Assembly (NCBI GenBank): GCA_045535635.1
Contig: JAZSLZ010000092.1
Location: 1 to 7,733, forward strand
DNA length: 7,733 nt
Source of the DNA: RGIG8700 sp045535635
GTDB lineage: Bacteria; Bacillota; Clostridia; RGIG6154
Direction of reading: 5' to 3'
Translations under genes and position numbers: made by a program
Shown here: positions 1 to 7,189 of the stretch, piece by piece
Layout: each line of letters starts with the position of its first letter
Numbering within the stretch: position 1 is the stretch's first letter
The notes under the pieces: generated by a model
Told to the model about the DNA's origin: nothing
Database searches by the model: none
Seen by the model: only the letters and a program-made list of their open reading frames with translations

Positions 1-3000
1 GGAAAACCGTTGCTCTATTCCCGGTTGGAGATTTCTATGAAGCAATCGGTGTTGATGCTGAAGAAGTTGCATCTGCTATCGGTATTCAGGTAACGCATAG
101 AACTATTGAAAATAGTGTATATGCAATGTGCGGATTCCCAAGACACAGACTTGAGGAAAATGTCAATGTATTAACCGAAAAAGGCTTTGATGTTATTTTG
201 GTTGATGATGACAGACAACCGCACAAGGTTATTTCAAGAGATAAAGCTTTGGGAATTGAGCCTGAAAAGAAATATGACATAGGCTTTGGTTCTCTCGGAA
301 ACGGCACTACTGTTTGGAACAGACTCGAACAAGTTGATAATGACTATAAAACTATCGCACACATAAGTAGTGATGGTAACACTATCAAATACTATGAGGA
401 ACTTCCCGATGCAGTAAGAAAGCAAATAGAATCCTTTGCACGAAGTCAAAAACCGCTTGCGGAACAACTTGTAGATTTCATATACGATTATGATTTTTAT
501 GAGTATATGGATAGTCTTAATCCTGATGACACCCGTGAAGATGCAGTTCAGCAAATGGCTGATGAACTTGCGAACCCTGAAAACATTCAGAAAATCATAG
601 ATAACATCAATGAATTTACTGAAAATATGGAAAGTGATGATGAGTACAGAGATTTCAGGGATAGCCTTATAAGTCAGCTTGAAGAACTGCTCCCTGAAGA
701 ACAGGCACAAGAAACTCCCGAAGGTTTGCGTTGGGATGAAGGTACTGCAATGCGTATCGCTCAGGAAGAATGGGATAAAGCTCATAGACCTCCCGTTCAC
801 AGACCAACATACGAACAACGAAACTACAACTTTATGAGAGAGTTTGCACCTTCCGTTCTTGAAGGTAGTGTCAGATATGCCTTGTATGAATCGAAAAGCT
901 TCATGCCAATTCATATCAGTAACCTCTATGACGGTTCTATTAGAATTGCACACACATACGAGCAAGGCGGAGATACATTCTATGATCCTGAAATGGTGTT
1001 TGAGATTGACGAGGAAAACGGAGCATTAAAACCCATTGAATACCGTCAGGAAAATTTAGGAATATATCAGGTTGTAGGCGAAAATGTGTCAGACCGAGAG
1101 CTTTCTTCTTTCGCAGTTCAATGGTTCAAAAACATTCGTAGTCAGGGATTCCATTTAGCAATGGAAAGACTTGAATATGCAGATGCAGACATTGAAGTTT
1201 CGTATAATGAAAAAGGCGAAATTATAAATGTTGAAGGCGAAGAAAATGCCGTTGCATTGTATATCGAAGAAAACGCAGTTGAGTTCCCGGTTGACGAAAC
1301 GGCTGAACTTGTTGGAAAAGAAATTACGATTGATGACCGAAGATTCATTGTGGATAGTGTTAATCGTGAATTTGACACAGTAAGCCTTAAAGACATTACA
1401 TTCCAAGAAAGTACGGGATTCCCAATCTTCCGCAGAGAAAATATTGAATTTGTAAAAGCAGCACTTGAACAACAAAAGGATGCTGAAAAGATTGTGCCTG
1501 AATTTGAAAAGGTTCAGCCATCAAAGGTTGCAAATACTGTTGTCTATCCTGAAATACCAATGGCACAAAGAACTAACTTTGTCATTGATAATGATGAACT
1601 CGGTTATGGCGGTGCTAAAGAAAAGTTCAGAAAGAATATGGAAGCTATAAGGGTTCTGAAAGAATGTGAGTTTGAACACAGACTTGCAACACCTGAAGAA
1701 CAACAAATTCTCTCTGAATATGTTGGTTGGGGTGGTCTTGCAGATGCCTTTGATGAAACAAAACCGAATTGGGCGAATGAGTTTCAGGAGCTTTATGCTG
1801 CACTCTCTCCCGAAGAATATGAGCAAGCAAGAGCTTCTACACTTACTTCTCATTACACTTCTCCCGTTATAATCAAGTCAATGTATAAAGCACTTGAAAA
1901 TATGGGATTTAGTCAGGGTAACATCTTGGAGCCGTCTTGCGGTATTGGTAACTTTATGGGATTAGTTCCCGAAAGTATGAAAGACAGTAAAATCTACGGT
2001 ATAGAAATAGATTCAATAACGGGCAGAATTGCACAACAACTTTATCAAAGAAATTCAGTAGCTATTCAGGGGTATGAAGATACAACACTCCCGGATAGCT
2101 TTTTTGATGTAGCGATTGGTAATGTGCCTTTTGGAGATTATAAGCTTTCTGATAAGAAATACAACAAGCACAATTTCTTAATTCACGATTACTTCTTTGC
2201 GAAAACACTTGATAAAGTTCGCCCCGGCGGTATAGTTGCTTTCATTACTTCAAGCGGAACTATGGATAAACGAAATTCAAAGGTTCGTCAGTATATCGCA
2301 CAGAGAGCTGACCTTGTGGGTGCAATCAGGCTTCCTAACAATGCTTTTCTTAAAAACGCAGGTACGGAAGTTACAGCAGATATTCTTTTCTTGCAAAGAC
2401 GTGACCGAATGACGGATATAATGCCCGATTGGGTGCATCTTGGCACTTTGGAGAATGGTATTGCTGTCAATCAGTATTTCGTTGATAACCCTGATATGAT
2501 ACTTGGCGAAATGCAAACTGTAAGCGGTCCTTTTGGTCCTACACCTACTTGTATGCCTTATGATGATGTTCCTCTTTCAGAGCAATTAAATGAAGCAATA
2601 CAAAATATTCACGCAACAATTACTGAATATGAATTTGACGATGTTTCAAATGATGAGGAACTGACCATCCCTGCCGATCCTGATGTCAGGAACTTTAGCT
2701 TCACTTTGGTTGACGGTGATGTGTATTTTCGTGAAAACAGTATAATGCGAAAAGTCGAGCTTAACGCAACCGCACAAAACCGTATTAAAGGTATGATTGC
2801 AATTCGTGATTGTGTTCGTGACTTGATTGAATATCAGACCGAAGGCTACCCTGATTGGGAAATTCAAAAGCAACAGGACAAACTCAATAAGCTCTATGAC
2901 GATTTTACGAAGAAATACGGACTTATAAATTCCCGTGGTAATTCAATGGCATTCTCAGACGATAGTTCATACTTCCTTTTATGTTCTCTTGAAGTTCTTG

Positions 3001-6000
3001 ACGAAAACGGAGAGCTTGAAAGAAAAGCCGATATGTTCACAAAGCGAACAATCGGCGCTAAAACCGAAGTAACAAAGGTTGATACATCTTCCGAAGCATT
3101 GGCAGTTTCCATTGGAGAAAAAGCAAAGATTGATATGCAGTTTATGTCTGAACTTACAGGCAAAACAGAAGATGAGCTTTATGAGGATTTAAAGGGTGTT
3201 ATCTTTATGAACCCCGAATATGAAGAAGATAACGCATATCAACCTGAATATCTTACTGCTGACGAATATTTATCAGGAAATGTCAGAGAAAAGCTTTCTC
3301 TTGTAGAACCTATTGCTTTTCACAACGAAGCATTCAAAATAAATGTTGAAGCATTGCAAAAGGTTCAACCTAAAGATTTAACTGCAAGTGAAATTACTGT
3401 CAAACTTGGTTCAACTTGGATACCACCTGAAGATATAAAGGACTTTGTGTTTGAGCTTCTTTCTCCGGGTTGGTATGCAAAAGACAGAATTGAAGTACGG
3501 TATTCCAACATAACAGGTACATGGACTATTGAAGGAAAAAGTGCTGATAAGGGTGTTAAATCACAAAACACCTTTGGTACAAAAAGAATTAATGCTTACA
3601 AGATTATTGAGGAATCACTTAACCTTAAAGATGTCCGTATATTCGATTATGTTGAGGATGCAGAAGGTAGAAAAAAACCTGTTCTTAATAAAAAAGAAAC
3701 GACTATTGCACAGCAAAAGCAAGACCTTATTAAAGCTGAATTTGATAATTGGATTTGGAAGAATCCTGACAGACGTGAAAGACTGACAAAGCTTTACAAC
3801 GAAAGATTTAATTCAGTAAGACCTCGTGAGTATGACGGTAGCCATATTACATTCAGTGGTATGAACCCTGAAATAGTTCTCAGAAAGCATCAGGAAGATG
3901 CGGTTGCAAGAGTTATGTATGGAGGTAATACATTACTTGGTCATGTGGTTGGTGCCGGAAAGACGTGGACAATGGTTGCGGCAGCGATGGAAATGAAACG
4001 CTTGGGATTATGCAATAAATCACTTTTTGTAGTTCCGAATCACTTAACAGAACAATGGGCATCTGAATTTTTACAGCTATATCCGGCGGCAAACATTCTT
4101 GTTGCAACGAAAAAAGACTTTGAAACAAAGAACCGTAAAAAGTTCTGTGGACGAATTGCAACGGGAGATTATGATGCAGTTATTATCGGTCATTCACAGT
4201 TTGAAAAAATTCCTATGTCGATTGAAAGACAAAAGGCAGTTTTGGAAAGACAAAAAACTGAAATTATGCACGGAATTATTGAGCTGAAAGCAGAAAAGGG
4301 TGAAAGATTTACCATAAAGCAGCTTGAAAAATCGAAGAAAGCTATTGAAGCAAGACTTGAAAAACTCAATGACCAAAGCAGAAAGGATGATGTTGTAACC
4401 TTTGAAGAGTTGGGTGTTGACAGAATATTTGTTGACGAAGCTCATTATTACAAAAACCTTTACCTCTATACAAAAATGCGAAATGTAGGCGGTATATCAC
4501 AAACCGAAGCACAGAAATCATCTGATTTGTTTATGAAGACACAGTATTTAGATGAGCTTACAGGCGGTAAAGGTGTTATTTTTGCAACGGGTACTCCGGT
4601 AAGTAATTCAATGGTTGAGCTTTATACAATGCAGAGATACTTACAGTATAAAACATTGCAGGACAAGAATCTGCAACACTTCGATGCTTGGGCATCTACT
4701 TTCGGTGAAACTGTTACTGCAATAGAGCTTGCACCTGAAGGAACAGGATACAGAGCAAAGACAAGGTTTGCAAGATTCTTTAATCTTCCTGAACTTATGT
4801 CAATGTTTAAAGATGTTGCAGATATTCAGACTGCCGATATGCTTAATCTTCCGACTCCTGAACCGCATTATAAAACGGTTGCTGTTGAGCCTACTGAAAT
4901 TCAAAAAGAAATGGTTTCAGAACTTGCAGAGCGTGCAGAAAAGGTTCGTAACAGGATGGTTGATCCGTCAGAAGATAATATGCTGAAGATTACTAATGAC
5001 GGACGTAAGCTTGCACTCGACCAAAGACTTATCAATTCACTCTTACCTGATGATGAAAGCTCAAAGGTTTCTGCGTGTGCAAAAGAGGTGTTTGATATAT
5101 GGGAGAAGACTTCGGACATCAAAGGAACTCAGCTTGTATTCTGTGATTTATCTACTCCGAAGAATGACGGGACATTCAATGTTTATACCGATATTCGGGA
5201 TAAGTTGATTGCATACGGTGTTCCAGAAAATGAGATTGAATTCATACATAATGCAGAAACAGAAGTTAAAAAGAAAGAACTGTTTTCAAGAGTTCGTAAG
5301 GGCGATGTAAGAGTTCTGCTTGGTTCTACTCCGAAAATGGGAGCAGGAACAAACGTACAAAGACTGTTGTATGCTTCGCATGATTTAGATTGTCCGTGGA
5401 GACCTGCTGACTTGGAACAACGTGCCGGAAGAATTATCAGACAAGGAAATACAAATCCTGATGTTCACATTGTAAGATATGTAACCAAAGATACATTCGA
5501 TAGTTATATGTGGCAGCTCGTTGAAAACAAGCAGAAGTTTATCGGTCAGATTATGACAAGTAAATCCCCGGTAAGAAGTGCTGAAGATATTGATGAAATG
5601 GCATTATCTTATGCAGAGATTAAAGCTCTCACAACGGGAAATCCGTATATCAAAGAAAAAATGGACTTGGATACACAGGTTGCAAAATTAAAGGTTTTAA
5701 AATCAGCGTTTATGAGCCTTAAATACGAATTAGAGGATAAAGTAATCAAACATTACCCTCGTGAGATTGCAGACCTTACAGAGAGAATTAAGGGCTTTGA
5801 GGGTGATATTGTGATTGCACAGAAGTATCCGAAGCAAGAAGATGTGTTCTATCCGATGACCATTGACGGATTACCATATACAGATAAAGAGAGAGCCGGA
5901 ACAGCACTCATTGAGCGATGCAAGAAAATGACTTCACCTGAACCTATCCCGATTGGTGATTACAAAGGGTTTTCTATGGACTTATCATTTGATGCGTTCT

Positions 6001-6347
6001 CAAAAACATTCTATGTAACACTTAAAGGAAATCTAAGTCACAAAGTTGAACTTGGCACGGATATTTTCGGTAATCTGCAAAGAATTGATAATGCTCTTGA
6101 AGGTTTTCCAAAGAGATTAGAGATTGTAAAAGAAAATCTTGAAGAAACAAAAAAGCAGTTTGAACTTGCAAAGGTTGAAAGTCAGAAAGATTTTCCGCAG
6201 GAAGCAGAACTTCAGGAAAAATTAAAGAGACTTGCAGAGGTTGATGCACTTCTTAATATGGATAAGAAAGACCGTGAGGGAGCAGAACTTGGAGAGCCTG
6301 AAGATAATGAAATTCCACAGAAAAAAGTTGTAGGATTGGAGCGATGA
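1..6347 (+). CDS. Giant SNF2-type helicase / N6-adenine DNA methyltransferase polyvalent protein with MutS-like N-terminal domain (5'-partial)
   Basis: The frame is open from the left edge (first full codon at base 3) to TGA at 6345-6347, giving 2114 visible residues, numbered here from base 3. The true start lies upstream; ATG 126 (residue 42) is internal, because residues 1-41 complete a MutS domain I-like fold. Domains in order: MutS-like 1-80; small uncharacterised modules about 91-148, 288-358 and 437-491; methyltransferase about 534-800, with SAM-binding EPSCGIGNF (643-651) and catalytic NVPF (707-710); a linker; SNF2/DEAH helicase about 1290-1850 with Walker A GAGKT (1317-1321), DEAH (1478-1481), ATGTP (1528-1532) and QRAGRIIRQ (1806-1814); a coiled coil near 2039-2090. 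All core ATPase and methylase motifs look intact, with no frameshift. Proteins of this architecture and 2000-3000 residue size are typical of clostridial conjugative elements (family knowledge). No nuclease domain is visible, but the N-terminus is cut off. Probable role: modifying, protecting or remodelling element DNA (inference). Confidence 0.93.
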   Translation, partial: KTVALFPVGDFYEAIGVDAEEVASAIGIQVTHRTIENSVYAMCGFPRHRLEENVNVLTEKGFDVILVDDDRQPHKVISRDKALGIEPEKKYDIGFGSLGNGTTVWNRLEQVDNDYKTIAHISSDGNTIKYYEELPDAVRKQIESFARSQKPLAEQLVDFIYDYDFYEYMDSLNPDDTREDAVQQMADELANPENIQKIIDNINEFTENMESDDEYRDFRDSLISQLEELLPEEQAQETPEGLRWDEGTAMRIAQEEWDKAHRPPVHRPTYEQRNYNFMREFAPSVLEGSVRYALYESKSFMPIHISNLYDGSIRIAHTYEQGGDTFYDPEMVFEIDEENGALKPIEYRQENLGIYQVVGENVSDRELSSFAVQWFKNIRSQGFHLAMERLEYADADIEVSYNEKGEIINVEGEENAVALYIEENAVEFPVDETAELVGKEITIDDRRFIVDSVNREFDTVSLKDITFQESTGFPIFRRENIEFVKAALEQQKDAEKIVPEFEKVQPSKVANTVVYPEIPMAQRTNFVIDNDELGYGGAKEKFRKNMEAIRVLKECEFEHRLATPEEQQILSEYVGWGGLADAFDETKPNWANEFQELYAALSPEEYEQARASTLTSHYTSPVIIKSMYKALENMGFSQGNILEPSCGIGNFMGLVPESMKDSKIYGIEIDSITGRIAQQLYQRNSVAIQGYEDTTLPDSFFDVAIGNVPFGDYKLSDKKYNKHNFLIHDYFFAKTLDKVRPGGIVAFITSSGTMDKRNSKVRQYIAQRADLVGAIRLPNNAFLKNAGTEVTADILFLQRRDRMTDIMPDWVHLGTLENGIAVNQYFVDNPDMILGEMQTVSGPFGPTPTCMPYDDVPLSEQLNEAIQNIHATITEYEFDDVSNDEELTIPADPDVRNFSFTLVDGDVYFRENSIMRKVELNATAQNRIKGMIAIRDCVRDLIEYQTEGYPDWEIQKQQDKLNKLYDDFTKKYGLINSRGNSMAFSDDSSYFLLCSLEVLDENGELERKADMFTKRTIGAKTEVTKVDTSSEALAVSIGEKAKIDMQFMSELTGKTEDELYEDLKGVIFMNPEYEEDNAYQPEYLTADEYLSGNVREKLSLVEPIAFHNEAFKINVEALQKVQPKDLTASEITVKLGSTWIPPEDIKDFVFELLSPGWYAKDRIEVRYSNITGTWTIEGKSADKGVKSQNTFGTKRINAYKIIEESLNLKDVRIFDYVEDAEGRKKPVLNKKETTIAQQKQDLIKAEFDNWIWKNPDRRERLTKLYNERFNSVRPREYDGSHITFSGMNPEIVLRKHQEDAVARVMYGGNTLLGHVVGAGKTWTMVAAAMEMKRLGLCNKSLFVVPNHLTEQWASEFLQLYPAANILVATKKDFETKNRKKFCGRIATGDYDAVIIGHSQFEKIPMSIERQKAVLERQKTEIMHGIIELKAEKGERFTIKQLEKSKKAIEARLEKLNDQSRKDDVVTFEELGVDRIFVDEAHYYKNLYLYTKMRNVGGISQTEAQKSSDLFMKTQYLDELTGGKGVIFATGTPVSNSMVELYTMQRYLQYKTLQDKNLQHFDAWASTFGETVTAIELAPEGTGYRAKTRFARFFNLPELMSMFKDVADIQTADMLNLPTPEPHYKTVAVEPTEIQKEMVSELAERAEKVRNRMVDPSEDNMLKITNDGRKLALDQRLINSLLPDDESSKVSACAKEVFDIWEKTSDIKGTQLVFCDLSTPKNDGTFNVYTDIRDKLIAYGVPENEIEFIHNAETEVKKKELFSRVRKGDVRVLLGSTPKMGAGTNVQRLLYASHDLDCPWRPADLEQRAGRIIRQGNTNPDVHIVRYVTKDTFDSYMWQLVENKQKFIGQIMTSKSPVRSAEDIDEMALSYAEIKALTTGNPYIKEKMDLDTQVAKLKVLKSAFMSLKYELEDKVIKHYPREIADLTERIKGFEGDIVIAQKYPKQEDVFYPMTIDGLPYTDKERAGTALIERCKKMTSPEPIPIGDYKGFSMDLSFDAFSKTFYVTLKGNLSHKVELGTDIFGNLQRIDNALEGFPKRLEIVKENLEETKKQFELAKVESQKDFPQEAELQEKLKRLAEVDALLNMDKKDREGAELGEPEDNEIPQKKVVGLER
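3..242 (+). other. MutS domain I-like (mismatch-recognition) segment of the giant protein
   Basis: Residues 1-80 of the visible frame align by eye with MutS domain I. VALFPVGDFYEAIG matches the LLFYRMGDFYELF stretch of E. coli MutS, keeping the Phe-x-Glu motif that contacts mismatched DNA (here F11 and E13, bases 33-41). DAEEVASAIGIQVTHR matches the following helix and strand. MCGFPRHRLEENVNVL, then KGFDVILVDDD, match the MAGIPYHAVENYLAKL and QGESVAICEQ region. The clamp, lever and ABC ATPase domains of MutS are absent. In true MutS this domain wedges a Phe into the mispair; here it may recognise distorted or non-B DNA, or mimic MutS (inference). The left boundary is truncated by the window edge by perhaps only a few residues of the domain. 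Confidence 0.75.
1602..2402 (+). other. N6-adenine-type DNA methyltransferase domain of the giant protein
   Basis: Residues about 534-800. A helical lead-in carries YVGWGGL (573-579), which I recall as a hallmark of the element-borne methylase-helicase family. LTSHYTSPV (614-622) is the motif X-like segment, EPSCGIGNF (643-651) is SAM-binding motif I, and YGIEID is motif II. IGNVPFGDY around 705-713 is motif IV, with Asn707, Pro709 and Phe710 of the usual NPP(Y/F/W) kept but Val at the second position. RPGGIVAFITS is the later core strand. The X-I-IV order is that of the gamma class of amino-methyltransferases. No separate target-recognition domain is obvious, so the recognised sequence cannot be predicted. 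The conserved Asn and Pro-Phe suggest an active enzyme, but this is inferred from motifs only. Confidence 0.85.
3870..5556 (+). other. SNF2-family DEAH helicase/translocase domain of the giant protein
   Basis: Residues about 1290-1850. The order is a Q-motif-like RKHQ (ending 1297), Walker A GAGKT (1317-1321), motif Ia VVPNHLTEQW, DEAH (1478-1481), motif III ATGTP (1528-1532), the start of the second RecA lobe at QLVFCDLS (from 1710), motif V GSTPKMGAGTNVQ (1774-1786) and motif VI QRAGRIIRQGN (1806-1816) with both arginines present. A charged coiled-coil insertion sits between motifs Ia and II. SNF2 enzymes use ATP to translocate on double-stranded DNA rather than unwind it. Here the motor is fused to a methyltransferase, reminiscent of helicase-methylase restriction factors but without a visible nuclease. 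Every catalytic residue I looked for is present. Confidence 0.92.
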
Positions 6348-6352
6348 AAATG
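6332..6352 (+). promoter_or_regulatory. Overlapping stop/start with two possible ribosome-binding-site and start pairs
   Basis: The stop of the giant gene (TGA 6345-6347) overlaps an ATG at 6344 as ATGA, which implies translational coupling. AGGA at 6332-6335 is 8 bases from ATG 6344. GGAG at 6338-6341 is 2 bases from ATG 6344 but 8 bases from the in-frame ATG at 6350. Either methionine could start the next gene; the products differ by two residues. Confidence 0.6.
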
Positions 6353-6706
6353 AGTAAAGAAAATTTAAGACAGACTTTATGGGAAAAAGCGGCTAAAGAG
6401 CAAAGCGATTATGTCGAACACCTTAAAACGCTTCCCCCGGAACAGATTATTGACAGAGCTTATGAGAAAGTAATGCGTGATGATATTCTGATTACTTTTG
6501 AAGATGATTCTCTGTCTGACAAGCAGGTTGAAGCACTTGCTAAATTAGATTGCCCGTTATCTGTTTGTTATGACGAATGGCAAAAAACGGATGTAACCTA
6601 TATGGACAGAATTCGTGATGTGGTTGATGATGTTGCGAATGACCTTATAAAACAAAACGAAGCTGAGAAACAAAACAATAAGAAAAGGCACGAGCCGGAA
6701 AGGTAA
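6344..6706 (+). CDS. DUF3848-like small acidic protein
   Basis: This gene encodes 120 residues from ATG 6344, or 118 from ATG 6350. The core (residues 4-105) has the pattern I associate with DUF3848: an N-terminal helix with LWEKAAKEQSDYVEHLKTLPPEQIIDRAYEK split over about 11-42, then MRDDILITFED, LSDKQVEALAKL, a short Cys-Pro-Leu segment followed by a DEWQK helix, and YMDRIRDVVDDVANDLI. It is predicted to be all helical, soluble and acidic, with a basic tail of Lys/Arg after residue 108 and no signal peptide or membrane segment. The function of this family is unknown to me. It is usually encoded beside methylase-helicase genes of clostridial mobile elements, and here its start overlaps the stop of that gene, so co-translation and a partner or accessory role are plausible (inference). 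The family name is from recall and was not searched. Confidence 0.78.
   Translation: MKMSKENLRQTLWEKAAKEQSDYVEHLKTLPPEQIIDRAYEKVMRDDILITFEDDSLSDKQVEALAKLDCPLSVCYDEWQKTDVTYMDRIRDVVDDVANDLIKQNEAEKQNNKKRHEPER
6699..6703 (+). promoter_or_regulatory. Ribosome binding site for the first XRE gene
   Basis: AAAGG lies 7 bases before ATG 6711, inside the last codons of the preceding gene, whose TAA is at 6704-6706. This spacing supports ATG 6711 as the start and implies that the two genes are co-translated from one message. Confidence 0.55.
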
Positions 6707-6710
6707 GGTT

Positions 6711-7166
6711 ATGGGAATTATAGTAACACCGAAGATTTACACGATAGGAGAAACATTAAAGCAGATAAGAGAAAGTCATAATTGCACTCAGAAATATTTA
6801 GCTCAGATGATTGGTTTGGGCGAAGCAACTGTGCGTAATTATGAATTGGGGAATCGTAATATTCGTGAACCGCAAGCTGAGAAAATCGCCAAGGCTTTCG
6901 ATATTTGCAAGTATTCTATTATGAATCCTACTCTTGAAAATGAGATTGCAGTTATGCACGTCATAAATAAAATCGACAGTATGTATGATATGAAAACTAT
7001 GATAACTCCAACGGGTGAAATCGCTATATATTTTGATAAAAGTTGCACCACATTGAACACTTATCTTCATGGTTTGCACGATTATCGTATGCTGCTTGGG
7101 AAAGGGTTAATAAAAGATGATGAATATCTCCATTTTAAATTCAAATTGGGATATAAAGATGTTTGA
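6711..7166 (+). CDS. XRE-family helix-turn-helix transcriptional regulator (first of a tandem pair)
   Basis: The product is 151 residues. Residues 12-70 form a Cro/CI-type five-helix DNA-binding domain: IGETLKQIRE (helix 1), TQKYLAQMIG (26-35, helix 2), GEATVRNYELGNR (37-49, recognition helix and the usual YExG turn), then EPQAEKIAKAFDI (53-65). Residues 76-151 form a second uncharacterised domain, including KIDSMYDMK (87-95) and a terminal GLIKDDEY-type segment near 135-142. There is no signal peptide or membrane segment. The gene starts 4 bases after the DUF3848-like gene and is followed 19 bases later by a paralogue, so all belong to one transcription unit. It probably binds as a dimer to operators controlling the element's own genes (inference; the operator is not in view). 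The extra C-terminal domain could serve dimerisation or signal sensing. Confidence 0.9.
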   Translation: MGIIVTPKIYTIGETLKQIRESHNCTQKYLAQMIGLGEATVRNYELGNRNIREPQAEKIAKAFDICKYSIMNPTLENEIAVMHVINKIDSMYDMKTMITPTGEIAIYFDKSCTTLNTYLHGLHDYRMLLGKGLIKDDEYLHFKFKLGYKDV

Positions 7167-7189
7167 TGAAAGGAATGATGAAATTATGA
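7166..7189 (+). promoter_or_regulatory. Seven-codon relay ORF and ribosome binding site between the two XRE genes
   Basis: The stop of the first XRE gene (TGA 7164-7166) overlaps an ATG at 7166 as TGATG. That ATG opens a seven-codon frame (MKGMMKL) whose own TGA (7187-7189) overlaps the second XRE gene's ATG (7186) as ATGA. AAAGGA at 7169-7174 can serve as a Shine-Dalgarno, 11 bases before ATG 7186, a rather long spacing. The arrangement would allow terminating ribosomes to step from one gene to the next (inference), but so short a frame can arise by chance. Confidence 0.35.

Noticed and set aside
126..128. ATG 126 as the start of the giant gene
   Set aside because: The same frame is open to the left edge, no ribosome binding site precedes this ATG at a suitable distance, and the codons before it encode the conserved GDFYEA part of the MutS-like domain.
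234..965. 243-codon antisense open frame
   Set aside because: It lies wholly opposite a well-supported coding region, its translation is a Phe/Ile/Cys/Ser-rich string without domain features, and no ribosome binding site or promoter supports it. It is a shadow of the AT-rich + strand gene.
3529..3786. 85-codon + strand frame inside the giant gene (also those at 4099-4287, 4729-4986 and 4996-5208)
   Set aside because: Each is out of frame within intact, conserved methylase-helicase sequence, with Lys/Leu-rich low-complexity translations. They are shadows.
6450..6476. TTGACA at 6450-6455 as the -35 box of an internal promoter
   Set aside because: The best -10 candidate (TAATGC at 6471) has only 15-base spacing and a poor match, and the hexamer is explained by codons of the DUF3848-like gene.
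6798..7079. Antisense frames opposite the first XRE gene
   Set aside because: They overlap a clear helix-turn-helix gene on the + strand and show no recognisable protein features.
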